Assembly: GCF_020991415.1 (NCBI RefSeq)
Contig: NZ_JAJMOY010000002.1
Coordinates: 558,001-622,000 of the forward strand
DNA length: 64,000 nucleotides
Direction of reading: 5' to 3'
From: Flavobacterium sp. ENC
Lineage (GTDB): Bacteria; Bacteroidota; Bacteroidia; Flavobacteriales; Flavobacteriaceae
Position numbers and translations under genes: made by a program. Shown here in pieces: positions 25,653-35,611 of the stretch (position 1 is the stretch's first letter; each line of letters starts with the position of its first letter). A model generated the notes under the pieces. The model was not told where the DNA came from, did no database searches, and was given only the letters and a program-made list of their open reading frames with translations.

Positions 25653-28600
25653 TCACTTTTTTATAAATTTTGCATTGGACGTCCCGAGGTTTGAGATAAT
25701 TTTCAGAAAGTAATTTCCTCTACTTAAACTGGAAACGTCAATGTTTTTTATGTTTTTTGCGTTTGGAATAACCATAATTAGCTGGCTAATCGTATTGTAA
25801 ATTTGTATCGAAGACAATTCAACTGAATCTTTGGCATCTATGTGTAGTATAGTCTCTGCCGGATTTGGGTATAAAATGAAATGACTTTCGAACTTAAAAT
25901 CATGCAATCCTAATGATTTTGAGATTGTTGTTAACGGTGTGTTTGTTGTGATAGCACTGTTATAGTCAAAAAAGATATTGGCCGATCCGCCAAAGGTATC
26001 TCCGGCAACAAGAGAGGATTTGGTCTTTATTTTAAAAGCGAGATAACCATCATTGTGGGCATCATCAAAAGGAAGATTGATGTTTTCAAATTTAAAAGCA
26101 ACTTTATTGCCTTCTGTTATTTCTGTAGCGAATAAATGGCTGCCACTTAGCGGAATAAGAGTGTTGATGTCGTATTTTGCAGTATCAATAATGTCTTTCA
26201 CCGTAACATTCTGGGCAGCGTAAGTACCTGTATTCTCAAAACGAATCACATAGTGCACATAATCACCTACTTTGGTTTGGGAAATTTCAGCTCCCTCGAC
26301 ACAGGTTTTGTCATTTGGATCAAATGAATTTACAACCACCTGGTCGAGTACAGATTTATTATCTTCCGGAGTTTCATCATTGCCTGCCGAACTAATTGCA
26401 GCAACGTATTTTAATAAGGTACCACCGTTGACAGGCGGGTTTTCCACGGGTGAATTTATATTAAAAGTAACCGAAATTTCTTTGGTTTCCTGGGGGTTCA
26501 AAGCCGCAAAATCCCATTTTAAATCATTTTCCGACTGACTGGAAGGGGCAGGGGTATTTTCCGTAACATCCAGAACTGCATCCATAAATGTAAGGGATAC
26601 TGTGCCGGAAAGTTTTTGATTGCCTTTGTTGGTGTACACAATTTTATATTTTGCATCAAAACCGGGTCTGGCAGGAACTAAAGGTAAAATAGTAATTTCC
26701 AGGTCAGAGTGAACTCCATTGGGTGTAATGCAGAAATTGCCTTCAAACGGGCTGGCCTGTGCAGGGAAATCTACATTAAAACTTGACGGATCAACAGTAA
26801 AATACGAAGGGTTTTGGAACACCGGAGTTACGGTATGGGTGCCTTTCGGGAGTGAAAATAAATAATTTCCGGTACTGTTGCCAACAAAACTTGTTGTATT
26901 TGTACCGGATGAGATCTTCATTTTCAAATGTGCAAAAGAGATATCGTTAATATCACAGCCGTTATGGTCAGCATCTAATCGGTTCGTGCCTTTTACAAAT
27001 TTAAAATCCTGTCCCAGTAAACGTATGATTCCGCCTGCCGGTACGCTGTTATAACTGGTCCCAAAACCGTAATAGATCAGTTTACCGTCTGACTGGGGTA
27101 AAACTTTACCACGTTCGTAACCGTATGGAACGTCTATAGTGGCAGTGCCGAATGTAGGGTCTGTGCTGCCGTCTGAATTTAACCGGATTATATTGGTATC
27201 CTTTATGTTTTTGGTTTTGGTAGTGGTAACTAATATTTTATCGTCGGACTGAATTCCAACAAAAGAGCAATAGACATCAGCAGGCACCACATAATTAAAA
27301 GAATTGTCAATACTTCCATTAGCAGTAAGCCTGAAAATTCCACTCTTTGTGTTGTAGGTTCCCTGACATATAATTTTGCCGTCAATTTGTGTGAGAATTT
27401 GATCATAACCACCGATTTTTACATTTGGATCTAAAACAAATGAAGTATCTTCTGAGCCATTGCTGTTCAGTCGGACAAGTCCTTTTTTTGTTTTAAAGGA
27501 GGTTGACGATAGTAAAATTTTGCCATCGGGCAGTACCTTTATATCGTTGTTGTAAGGCATTTGCCCTTCCTGCATGTCGGTATAGTTAACTTTAAAATCA
27601 GGGTCAGCAGATCCGTCACTGTTTAATCGTACCAGTCCATATTGGGAATTCCCCTTATAGGTGGTAAAATCGCCCGCAGCGAGAATTTTACCGTCAGGCT
27701 GTACCACAATTTTTTTTACTTCGTAGTTAAATCCTGAGCCAATAGCAAAGGAATTATCCCTGGTACCGTCATAGTTTAAGCGGACAATTTTTTCCGTAGA
27801 AATCCAGTTAAAGGAAGTGAAATTTCCGCCCACAAGTATTTTTCCATCAGGTTGTGAAGCAACAGTTGATATGCCCAAAGCGATACCAATATTGTTAAAG
27901 GAGCGTAGTCCGCCAAACGTTAAGGATTCGTCCTGGCTTCCGTCTTTATTCAGCCTGATAAGTCCGGTATTCGTAATGCCGTTATAGCTCAGGAAATCTC
28001 CTCCCAATAAAATTTTATCATCACTTAAGACTACAGCAGTCCTTGCAAGGGCATCAATTCCTTCTAAATGATTGTGGAAGCTGTTGTCTATCGTTCCGTC
28101 CGCATTCAGTATCATAATACTCCTGGCCGTGATGTAATTGAATTGCTTGAAATCCCCGGCCAATACAATTTTTCCATCTGGCAGTAATTCCGTATTTCTG
28201 ATCTGAAAATCTGCGGCATCCCCAATTTTAAAAGTTTCATCCTGCGATCCGTCAGCATTAAGCCTGGTGATGCGTCGCTTCTTTAATTTTGGATAGAAAA
28301 AAGTACCGCATAAAACAATTTTGCCATCAGGCTGAACGAGGATTTTTGCCACTCCCATTTCTTCCAGATAACTAAAATCGTCTGTTTTAAAACTTGCATC
28401 AACGCTCAAATCACTATTGAGCCGGATGAGTTGATGCAGCGTTGAATTTCCACTCGTAAGCGTCGCTGCAAACAGAATTTTACCATCAGGCTGTGAGGCG
28501 AAGCCGTGCAGCGATTCGATTGTGCCCGTGCCGGGCGTAATATAGGCATCAAGCGTTCCGTTTTGATTTAACCGTACTATTTTTGGAGTTTTAACATTCT

Positions 28601-29240
28601 GTTCCGTTACAGTTCCGGTGACTATAATTTTACCATCAGGCTGCAGGGCAATTTTCGAGGAATAAGCGTTAAAAATCACGCCGCAAGTAAAGCTCGTGTC
28701 AACGCTTCCATCCGGATTTAAGCGCACGACTCCCTTACTGGTGGCAGAATCACCGGTTATCAGAATTTTACCGTCCGGCTGCAGTTCAAGAGCATATTGG
28801 GCAGTAATGTAATTTCCTGTAAAGGTGATACCGCTGCCTAAAATAAAGCTTTTATCGCTGCTTCCGTCTGAATTTAACCTTACAACACGCTTTACTGCTG
28901 TCTGATTGTAAGTGGAAAAATCACCAACCACGAGTATTTTGCCATCGGGCTGAATCTCAATGTCTGTTACAGAAGAATTAAAACCTGTTCCGGTCCTAAA
29001 ATCGGAATCCAGGGAATTTTTAGTAAGACGTATCAGTTCTTTATAGTTATTGGCCGCCGTTTTGATGACCAGCATTTTACCATCCGGCTGAGTCATCGTT
29101 TTATAAACATTACTATCAATGAAATAGTTTCCCAAAGGCAGATTATAAGCATTAAAAGTAGGGTCCCGGTCAGAAGGATTCTGTGCCAGGCCAACGAGAA
29201 TAAATACAAAGAATAAAAAAGAAAAGTAAAGTTTTTTCAT
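25653..29240 (-). CDS. Delta-60 repeat surface protein with T9SS sorting domain
   Basis: A 1195-residue exported protein. Signal peptide ends near GLAQ (about residue 19). Residues about 25-745 carry roughly 15 delta-60 repeats, each with QPDGKILVGGDF-like and RLNSDGSxDxSF-like blocks that fold into beta-propeller blades. An SdrD B-like module (DADHNGCDIND, about 765) and a DUF7619-like domain (about 840-1110, PNDKTCVEG, GDYVHYVIRFENTGTY) follow, then a T9SS type A sorting domain (about 1120-1195, LYPNPAET to AKFIKK). The C-terminal half parallels that of the LRR protein at 5652-9587. Role at the surface unknown. Confidence 0.9.
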   Translation of the reverse strand: MKKLYFSFLFFVFILVGLAQNPSDRDPTFNAYNLPLGNYFIDSNVYKTMTQPDGKMLVIKTAANNYKELIRLTKNSLDSDFRTGTGFNSSVTDIEIQPDGKILVVGDFSTYNQTAVKRVVRLNSDGSSDKSFILGSGITFTGNYITAQYALELQPDGKILITGDSATSKGVVRLNPDGSVDTSFTCGVIFNAYSSKIALQPDGKIIVTGTVTEQNVKTPKIVRLNQNGTLDAYITPGTGTIESLHGFASQPDGKILFAATLTSGNSTLHQLIRLNSDLSVDASFKTDDFSYLEEMGVAKILVQPDGKIVLCGTFFYPKLKKRRITRLNADGSQDETFKIGDAADFQIRNTELLPDGKIVLAGDFKQFNYITARSIMILNADGTIDNSFHNHLEGIDALARTAVVLSDDKILLGGDFLSYNGITNTGLIRLNKDGSQDESLTFGGLRSFNNIGIALGISTVASQPDGKILVGGNFTSFNWISTEKIVRLNYDGTRDNSFAIGSGFNYEVKKIVVQPDGKILAAGDFTTYKGNSQYGLVRLNSDGSADPDFKVNYTDMQEGQMPYNNDIKVLPDGKILLSSTSFKTKKGLVRLNSNGSEDTSFVLDPNVKIGGYDQILTQIDGKIICQGTYNTKSGIFRLTANGSIDNSFNYVVPADVYCSFVGIQSDDKILVTTTKTKNIKDTNIIRLNSDGSTDPTFGTATIDVPYGYERGKVLPQSDGKLIYYGFGTSYNSVPAGGIIRLLGQDFKFVKGTNRLDADHNGCDINDISFAHLKMKISSGTNTTSFVGNSTGNYLFSLPKGTHTVTPVFQNPSYFTVDPSSFNVDFPAQASPFEGNFCITPNGVHSDLEITILPLVPARPGFDAKYKIVYTNKGNQKLSGTVSLTFMDAVLDVTENTPAPSSQSENDLKWDFAALNPQETKEISVTFNINSPVENPPVNGGTLLKYVAAISSAGNDETPEDNKSVLDQVVVNSFDPNDKTCVEGAEISQTKVGDYVHYVIRFENTGTYAAQNVTVKDIIDTAKYDINTLIPLSGSHLFATEITEGNKVAFKFENINLPFDDAHNDGYLAFKIKTKSSLVAGDTFGGSANIFFDYNSAITTNTPLTTISKSLGLHDFKFESHFILYPNPAETILHIDAKDSVELSSIQIYNTISQLIMVIPNAKNIKNIDVSSLSRGNYFLKIISNLGTSNAKFIKK

Positions 29241-29466
29241 ATTAAATTTTTTGTAAATATAGAAAGTTTTAATAAGAATACTTAGTTGTTTTTTTGCTTA
29301 AATGTAAAATGTACTTTTTATTTTAAAACACGGCAGGAGCTTGTATAATTTTGATTCCGAACCTCTTATTACAGTATAATCTGTGGCCCTTAATCGGTAC
29401 GGCACACGTTAAAAACAATAAAGAACAGCGCCAGGTTTCACAGACAGGATAGGGGACAGGCTTTTA

Positions 29467-30282
29467 TCAGTTTGTTTTTATTCGTTGCAATTCAGTTGGT
29501 GCATAACCAAACTGTTTTTTAAAGGCAAAGGAAAAATGTGACAAATTCTCAAAGCCGGTCTCGTAATAAATGTCAACCGGTTTTTTATTTTTTTCGATAA
29601 GCTGGTAATGTGCCAGTTCTAATCTTTTTTTGGTCAGCCAGCGTTGGGGTGTACTGTTGAAAATCTTATGAAAATCGCGCTTAAAAGTGGTCAGACTCCG
29701 GCCTGTTAAATACCCAAACTTTTCCAGGGGCATATTAAACATAAAGTTCTTCTCCATAAAAGTCATTAAATCAATCTTGTCGGGTTCTTCAAAGTTGGCT
29801 AATACGGTGTCGACAGCTGTATCGACAGTCCTGAGAATTGAAATCGCTTCATTGATTTTTAATGAAGCGATATTCTCGGGAAAATTCTCCGGCATTTCAA
29901 AATAGGGAATCAGCGATGCCAGGCAGCTTTCCAGCAAAGGATGCTTGTGGAAACTAAAAATTTTTGGTGTGACGGCTTTTTGCTTTGTATTTTCCTGATC
30001 ATAAAACCCCCTGAGTCTTTTAGTCGAAAGATGCATGGCCACGGCCTTATGCGGCAATCCGTCTTTTGGGATATTGATGATCGTTGCCAGCTGATTTCTG
30101 GGAATTAAAAAAGTACTGCCTGCACCAAATACAAAACTTTCATCGGCCTGGATAATTTTCGTTTCACCCGAAATTAACCACACCAGCAAATGATCCTCAA
30201 ATGCTGCTTCCGTTTTAAATAACCTGCCCGTGTAATTGGAAAGTTTAATCTCCGCGTTTATGTAATTTACCTGATAATCCAT
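29467..30282 (-). CDS. AraC-family transcriptional regulator
   Basis: A 271-residue regulator with an N-terminal effector domain of the AraC_N type (FVFGAGSTFLIPRNQLATI) and a C-terminal pair of HTH motifs (about 165-268) with MPLEKFGYLTGRSLTTFKRDFHKIF, YETGFENLSHFSFAFKKQFG and a final PTELQR. It lies 30 bases downstream of the SDR gene on the same strand, so the two are probably cotranscribed, and this regulator may control the SDR and the divergent luciferase-like gene at 31521. Inducer unknown. Confidence 0.9.
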   Translation of the reverse strand: MDYQVNYINAEIKLSNYTGRLFKTEAAFEDHLLVWLISGETKIIQADESFVFGAGSTFLIPRNQLATIINIPKDGLPHKAVAMHLSTKRLRGFYDQENTKQKAVTPKIFSFHKHPLLESCLASLIPYFEMPENFPENIASLKINEAISILRTVDTAVDTVLANFEEPDKIDLMTFMEKNFMFNMPLEKFGYLTGRSLTTFKRDFHKIFNSTPQRWLTKKRLELAHYQLIEKNKKPVDIYYETGFENLSHFSFAFKKQFGYAPTELQRIKTN

Positions 30283-30312
30283 GATTGCTTGTGTGGCCTA
30301 AAGATACAACTA

Positions 30313-31308
30313 TTAACTAAAATCAAAGGTTACTCCTGTCATGTCTTCACTTAATTTCCATAATTTTTTCGCATTCGTTTCATCTAGTGAATACGGCTTA
30401 ATACCACCAATAATTCCTGTATTTGAATTTAAGGATGCTACATCTGCATTTTCACAATAAACTCCGCCAATAGCATTGAGCAGTTTACTGGTAGCTGCCC
30501 AGACTGTTGTGGCTGCGCCTTGCGGAATGGTTTTTAATGCCGCCGCAACTTCCGGCAATATATTTCCTTCAGCATCACTGTAACCCAGTTTCTGAAGCAA
30601 ATCAATCGGTGCTTCCCTTCCTAATTCTGTGTCCCCGACAGCACCCGGACATAAGGAATAGCTTCGTACCTTATGGGCTTTTGCACGGATGTCTAATTCC
30701 ATTGAAAAAAGATTAACAGCTGTTTTTGACTGCCCGTATCCGACCAAAGTTTCATACTCCCTATTTAGGAAATTAGGGTCTTCAAAATCGAAATCTGAAA
30801 ATTGATGGCCGCCGGAAGATACATTTACTATTCTGGCGCCAGCTGCTTTTTTTAAGGCCGTCCATAATCTTGCCGTGAGCTGAAACAGCGCGAGGTAATT
30901 GGTTGCCAGCTGCGATTCATAACCGCGATTATCCCTGCGTAACGGCACCCACATAATCCCTGCATTGTTAATGAGTAAATGCACCGGTCTTCCGGAATGT
31001 AAAAACTTTTCGGCAAAAGCATCAATAGAATCGGGGTTCATTAAATCCATTTTTTCAATTATTACATTTGTAATCCCGCCCAGATTTCTTTTTGCTTTTT
31101 CTACATCTCTGGCGGGTACAATAACCGTTGCACCTGCTCCTGTAAGTGTTTTAACGGTTTCGAGGCCAATGCCCGTATTTCCGCCCGTTACAATGGCAAT
31201 TTTTCCTGTAAGATCAATTCCGTTTATAACCTCAGCTGCTGTTGATTTAGCATCAAATCCCGAACCTGTTGCCTGCTGCAATTTTCCATGATAATTATTC
31301 TGTTCCAT
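30313..31308 (-). CDS. Short-chain dehydrogenase/reductase
   Basis: A 331-residue Rossmann-fold oxidoreductase. Seen: the cofactor loop TGGNTGIGLETV, acidic-to-Arg switch VIVPARDVEKA suggesting NADP preference, the NNAGIMW motif, catalytic Ser in VNVSSGGHQ and the YGQSK pair (Tyr and Lys of YxxxK). The length and the LWxLSEDMTGV ending fit the WWOX/retinol-dehydrogenase-like group. Substrate unknown. It is divergent from the flavin-dependent oxidoreductase gene with facing promoter boxes and upstream of an AraC regulator, so a small redox regulon is likely. Confidence 0.9.
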   Translation of the reverse strand: MEQNNYHGKLQQATGSGFDAKSTAAEVINGIDLTGKIAIVTGGNTGIGLETVKTLTGAGATVIVPARDVEKAKRNLGGITNVIIEKMDLMNPDSIDAFAEKFLHSGRPVHLLINNAGIMWVPLRRDNRGYESQLATNYLALFQLTARLWTALKKAAGARIVNVSSGGHQFSDFDFEDPNFLNREYETLVGYGQSKTAVNLFSMELDIRAKAHKVRSYSLCPGAVGDTELGREAPIDLLQKLGYSDAEGNILPEVAAALKTIPQGAATTVWAATSKLLNAIGGVYCENADVASLNSNTGIIGGIKPYSLDETNAKKLWKLSEDMTGVTFDFS

Positions 31309-31341
31309 TTTTTTATTTTATTTTAAATTGTTTTATAAGGA

Positions 31342-31349
31342 CAAAATTA
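31342..31349 (-). promoter_or_regulatory. -7 box for the SDR-AraC unit
   Basis: Minus-strand TAATTTTG fits TAnnTTTG, 34 bases before the SDR start. Confidence 0.45.
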
Positions 31350-31485
31350 TATAATAGAAAGCGCAGCCACTTTGTTTAAACGTCCTAATATACTTTGTTC
31401 AAAAGTCCGACTGCAGAAAAGACGTTGGTCGTAACCGTACCGGATTTTCTATAAAAATGTTGTAAATACACTCAATAATGATGCG

Positions 31486-31493
31486 TATATTTG
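31486..31493 (+). promoter_or_regulatory. -7 box for the luciferase-like oxidoreductase
   Basis: TATATTTG fits TAnnTTTG, 28 bases before the start at 31521. Confidence 0.55.
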
Positions 31494-31520
31494 GAATACT
31501 AAATAATAACAAGGCTATCT

Positions 31521-32543
31521 ATGAAGAATATAGGATTTTTATCTTTTGGACACTGGGCCAATCATCCTTCTTATAAGGCCCGTACGGCAAGCGATACACT
31601 GCTTCAGTCTATCGATCTGGCGGTTGCTGCAGAGGAAATTGGTCTGGATGGGGCGTATTTCAGGGTGCATCATTTTGCACGACAGCTGGCATCGCCTTTT
31701 CCTTTACTTTCGGCCATCGGTGCCAAGACCAGTAAAATAGAAATTGGCACCGGAGTAATCGACATGCGGTACGAGAATCCACTGTATATGGTGGAAGATG
31801 CCGGTGCTGCGGACTTAATTTCAGAGGGACGCTTACAATTAGGAATCAGCAGGGGATCGCCGGAACAGGTTATTGAGGGCTGGCGTTCTTTTGGTTATGA
31901 ACCTGCGGAAGGTGAAACCGATGCCGATATGGGACGCAAAAAAGCACTTGAATTTTTGAAAAGGCTGGACGGCGAGGGATTTGCTGAACCAAATCCATTT
32001 CCTATGTTTCCCAATCCGCCGGGCTTATTACGTCTGGAACCCTATTCCGAAGGATTGCGGGAAAGGATCTGGTGGGGTGCTGCTTCTAATGCAACTGCCG
32101 TCTGGGCGGCCGAAAACGGAATGAACCTGCAAAGTTCAACCCTGAAGTATGACGAAAATGGCAAACCTTTTCACATTCAGCAGGCGGAACAGATCCGAAT
32201 ATACAAGGAAGCCTGGAAAAACGCAGGACATCAGCGCGAACCAAGGGTTTCCGTAAGTCGTTCGATTTTTGCACTGGTCAACGATCAGGACCGGTATTAC
32301 TTTGGTGATCAGGGCAAAGGCTCCGATAGTTTTGGTAATATTGAAAGTGATAAACGCGCCATCTTCGGAAAGAGTTATGCGGCTGAGCCGGATAAACTCA
32401 TTGCAGAGCTGGCTCAGGATGAAGCGATTCAGGAAGCCGATACACTGCTGCTGACCATACCCAACACATTAGGCGTTGAATATAATGTACATGTATTATC
32501 GTCTATCTTAAAACATGTTGCCCCGGCATTGGGCTGGCGTTAA
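31521..32543 (+). CDS. LLM-class (luciferase-like) flavin-dependent oxidoreductase
   Basis: A 340-residue bacterial luciferase-like enzyme using FMN or F420; in flavobacteria FMN is more likely. Seen: the TIM-barrel start NIGFLSFGHWANHPSYKAR, AEEIGLDGAYFRVHHFARQ, IEIGTGVIDMRYENPLYMVEDA, GRLQLGISRGSPEQV and a C-terminal LLLTIPNTLG strand. Such enzymes are often monooxygenases or reductases of xenobiotic-like compounds. It is divergent from an SDR and an AraC-type regulator, which suggests induction together with them. Confidence 0.9.
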   Translation: MKNIGFLSFGHWANHPSYKARTASDTLLQSIDLAVAAEEIGLDGAYFRVHHFARQLASPFPLLSAIGAKTSKIEIGTGVIDMRYENPLYMVEDAGAADLISEGRLQLGISRGSPEQVIEGWRSFGYEPAEGETDADMGRKKALEFLKRLDGEGFAEPNPFPMFPNPPGLLRLEPYSEGLRERIWWGAASNATAVWAAENGMNLQSSTLKYDENGKPFHIQQAEQIRIYKEAWKNAGHQREPRVSVSRSIFALVNDQDRYYFGDQGKGSDSFGNIESDKRAIFGKSYAAEPDKLIAELAQDEAIQEADTLLLTIPNTLGVEYNVHVLSSILKHVAPALGWR

Positions 32544-32570
32544 AAAGTTTTAAAAAAACAAAAGCAGGCA

Positions 32571-32602
32571 AGCCCCTTATTTTTTTAATAAGGGGCTTTT
32601 TG
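32571..32602 (+). terminator. Terminator after the luciferase-like gene
   Basis: AGCCCCTTATT (32571-32581) pairs with AATAAGGGGCT (32587-32597), followed by a T run. The remaining gap 32603-32943 is AT-rich leader of the next gene with no further feature seen. Confidence 0.85.
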
Positions 32603-32943
32603 TATGCCTAATAACAGCATTTCATTTCCAGGCCAAATTAATGGATTGTGATCGTATTTAAAAGATAATAATCTGAATTCTAATTCTTTGTGTACTCTAT
32701 AATTTTTTGGTAAGTTTTTTAATAATATCATTTTTAAACCCTCTAAAAATACACATAATGGGGTATGCTGTATTTATTTGTACCTAAAAACGTACTTTTT
32801 TACTCTCTCCATGGATTCTTATTGAGCAACTTTACAATGTCAATTATTAATTGCTTAAAGCCTTGTCTTTCAGTCTTAAATAATGTATGGCTATCTATTA
32901 TTTACTAACCGTAAAATTATTTATTAACCTTAATTTATTAAAA

Positions 32944-33738
32944 ATGAAAAAATTCTTAAGAGTAACAAGTTTGTTATTTATTATGGCATTAGTGTTTAAT
33001 TCCTGTGAAAAGGAACAAGATTTAAATGCATCGCAAGCCGTTGCCAAAGATGTGCCGCAGGGCGCTAACAGCGACGTACAACAAAGTGCTAAAAAAGAGG
33101 TCTCAGCCAGTGCCGCGTTGGCAGGTGGTGGTGCCGGAGCCAGAACAATCACACTACAGACCAATACACTCACATGTCCCGGAGGTTTGTGTACCTCTTA
33201 TGGTGTCTGGTCAGAGGGTGTTTATACCGTATGGTTTCAGATGAAGTTTAACTCCGGATTTTATTGGAGCAGAGGCGGTAAATGCGGCTATGGCATACTT
33301 ATAGGCGATCAGAATACCGGCGGCGACCCGGGATGGGATGGCAACGGAGGTAGTGCCAGATTTATGTGGTATTGCCCAAGCGGATCAAACACTGCGAAAG
33401 GAAGCGGGGCTTATCTGCAGCCTTATGTCTATTATAAAGATCAGCCCGGACAATATGGTAATGATTTTGGTAAAAAGTACTATATACAGGAAGGAGTGAC
33501 GTATAACTGTCAGATATCGGTTAAGCTGAATACCGGGTCAAATACAAACGGATATGTCAAATATTACGTAAATGGTACAGAGATCCTGAATCAAACCATT
33601 CGTTGGGTGACTAACGATTCTAAACGAAATGTAAATGCGGTAAGTCTTCATACGTTCCGTGGCGGCAGTCAAAATTACTGGACCGCTCCCGTAACAAGTT
33701 CGATTTATTATGCCAGTGCTTCCTGGGATGCGCAATAG
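32944..33738 (+). CDS. Polysaccharide-lyase-like (PL14/PL20-type jelly-roll) lipoprotein
   Basis: A 264-residue lipoprotein with signal MKKFLRVTSLLFIMALVFNSC. After a Ser/Ala/Gln-rich linker (about 23-65) comes a beta-jelly-roll domain whose blocks VYTVWFQMKFNSGFYWSRGGKCGYG, ARFMWYCPSG, LNTGSNTNGYVKYYVNG and SLHTFRGGSQNYW follow the order seen in PL14 alginate/glucuronan lyases and related PL20 enzymes. It would cleave a uronate polysaccharide at the cell surface. I use the ATG at 32944, where the signal peptide begins. The family call is by motif order only; a carbohydrate-binding jelly roll is an alternative. Confidence 0.6.
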   Translation: MKKFLRVTSLLFIMALVFNSCEKEQDLNASQAVAKDVPQGANSDVQQSAKKEVSASAALAGGGAGARTITLQTNTLTCPGGLCTSYGVWSEGVYTVWFQMKFNSGFYWSRGGKCGYGILIGDQNTGGDPGWDGNGGSARFMWYCPSGSNTAKGSGAYLQPYVYYKDQPGQYGNDFGKKYYIQEGVTYNCQISVKLNTGSNTNGYVKYYVNGTEILNQTIRWVTNDSKRNVNAVSLHTFRGGSQNYWTAPVTSSIYYASASWDAQ

Positions 33739-33763
33739 TTAATTTAAAACAGCAAGCATACAA

Positions 33764-33800
33764 AGCCTGTCAGCGTCAAAGCTAACAGGCTTTTTTTTTT
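33764..33800 (+). terminator. Terminator after the lyase-like gene
   Basis: AGCCTGT (33764-33770) pairs with ACAGGCT (33785-33791), followed by a run of Ts. Confidence 0.8.
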
Positions 33801-33892
33801 ACCTGAAATTGGCAGGTTAGCGTTTTTTAAATTAGAATAGTTTATTTGGTTATGATTGCAGATTTACTGCCCTGAGAATTTTCTCAAAAAGG

Positions 33893-34969
33893 CTACTGAT
33901 GAACGGGATTTGTATAGTATTTCTTTCTAAACCAGAAAGCGACATTAACGAGTGCAATAAGAGCCGGTACTTCTACCAAAGGACCTATTACTCCGGCAAA
34001 AGCCTGGCCGCTGTTTATACCAAACACTCCGATTGCTACTGCAATGGCCAGCTCAAAATTGTTTCCGGTAGCGGTGAAGGCTATTGCGGCTGCTTTGGAA
34101 TAATCGGCTCCAAAATATTTTCCAACGAAAAAACTGATGATAAACATAATTGCGAAATAAATGAGTAATGGTACAGCAATACGCAAGACATCCGTCGGAA
34201 TCCGGACAATCACTTCTCCTTTAAGACTGAACATCACTACAATTGTAAAAAGCAGGGCTAGTAAGGTAATCGGCGAAATAAACGGTACATATTTCGTTTC
34301 AAACCATTCTGATCCCTTTAACGCAATAAGGCTATAACGGCTGATAATTCCAAGGGCAAAAGGAATACCTAAATAGATTCCGACACTCCCGGCAATCTGA
34401 ACTATGCTGATCCTGACTTCAAAACCATTATAACCGAAATAGGGCGGAAGTACGGTGATAAAAATATAGGCATAAATACTGTAAAGCAAAACCTGAAAAA
34501 TACTGTTAAGGGCAATCAGCCCTGCAGCATATTCCCTGTTTCCATCTGCCAGATCGTTCCAGACCACTACCATAGCGATGCAGCGGGCCAGACCAATCAA
34601 AATCACGCCGATCATGTATTCAGGGTAGCCCTTTAAAAATAGTAGGGCCAAAGAGAACATTAACACCGGGCCCACTATCCAGTTTAAGAACAGCGAAGCA
34701 CCTAAAATTTTAGTGTTTCTAAAGACCTGTCCCATATGTTCGTATTTCACTTTTGCCAGGGGCGGATACATCATAAGAATAAGTCCCATTGCTAGCGGAA
34801 TGTTTGTGGTTCCACTGGAAAAAGAGTTGATAAAATCTCCGCTGGAAGGAAGAAAATATCCTGTTGCTACGCCCACAGCCATAGCCAGAAAAATCCAAAG
34901 CGTTAAAAATCGGTCAAGGAAACTTAATTTTTTGCGTCCAACAACGGGTGCACAGTTATTTGCTGACAT
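33893..34969 (-). CDS. arsB: ACR3-family arsenite efflux transporter
   Basis: A 358-residue integral membrane protein of the ACR3 (BASS-superfamily) type that exports arsenite. About ten transmembrane helices are visible. Family marks: [40 protein letters not shown] and the essential Cys130 in [18 protein letters not shown]. It is the last gene of the ars operon, one base after the arsenate reductase stop codon. Some databases would name it acr3 or arsB. Confidence 0.95.
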   Translation of the reverse strand: MSANNCAPVVGRKKLSFLDRFLTLWIFLAMAVGVATGYFLPSSGDFINSFSSGTTNIPLAMGLILMMYPPLAKVKYEHMGQVFRNTKILGASLFLNWIVGPVLMFSLALLFLKGYPEYMIGVILIGLARCIAMVVVWNDLADGNREYAAGLIALNSIFQVLLYSIYAYIFITVLPPYFGYNGFEVRISIVQIAGSVGIYLGIPFALGIISRYSLIALKGSEWFETKYVPFISPITLLALLFTIVVMFSLKGEVIVRIPTDVLRIAVPLLIYFAIMFIISFFVGKYFGADYSKAAAIAFTATGNNFELAIAVAIGVFGINSGQAFAGVIGPLVEVPALIALVNVAFWFRKKYYTNPVHQ

Positions 34970-34970
34970 T

Positions 34971-35585
34971 TTATTTTTTTATTTGTGAGAATACGTAAAA
35001 CATTTCCGTTCCGATCTGCAAGCTGCGCTCCCTGTAGGTTTGTTTTTGCTGTGGTGTGCCGTCAGAAATTTTTGGATCTTCAAACGTAATGGGGATTCGT
35101 TTTTCGGCACCCGCTATAAACGGACAGCCGCCGTCGGCCTGTGAACAGGTCATTATTGCGGCAAATTCGCTTTCCGGGTTAAAATCATCATCATAAGTTT
35201 TAGAAAAACCAATAACAGGCAATTCATTCGATGAAAATTTAATGGAATAGACCGGATTTGTACCTTCTGAAAGAGTTTTAACCTTAAATCCTGATTCCTG
35301 TAAAGTTTCAGCGACCATAGGAAATAAAGCAGTAGCCTCGGTTCCTCCTGAATAGCATGACACGTTTTTTATCCCATAATACGCCGCAGCAGTCTGTGCC
35401 CAAACCTGTGACAAATGGCTTCTCCTGGAATTGTGTGTGCAGATTAAATTAAGTCTGATCTGCTTTTTGTTTTCTGCCTTGTTTTGGATATAATCGATCA
35501 GGGGCTGCAGAACACCTTTCCGGTCTTCAGAAATGTGTTGGAAGTCAAACGAGCTAACGGTGTTATCAATTTCGGGATATAACAT
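34971..35585 (-). CDS. arsC: Arsenate reductase / low-molecular-weight protein tyrosine phosphatase family
   Basis: A 204-residue LMW-PTPase-like protein with the P-loop [11 protein letters not shown] (Cys49, CX5R) and ARTVC-like region [19 protein letters not shown] carrying the extra Cys residues (about 153-159) used for the disulfide relay. It would reduce arsenate to arsenite ahead of ACR3 export. The frame opens 12 codons earlier inside the upstream gene; the ATG ending at 35585 gives a normal start and a 26-base gap. Confidence 0.9.
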   Translation of the reverse strand: MLYPEIDNTVSSFDFQHISEDRKGVLQPLIDYIQNKAENKKQIRLNLICTHNSRRSHLSQVWAQTAAAYYGIKNVSCYSGGTEATALFPMVAETLQESGFKVKTLSEGTNPVYSIKFSSNELPVIGFSKTYDDDFNPESEFAAIMTCSQADGGCPFIAGAEKRIPITFEDPKISDGTPQQKQTYRERSLQIGTEMFYVFSQIKK

Positions 35586-35611
35586 AGTGGTAAGGTGTAA
35601 CGGTTTATTAA

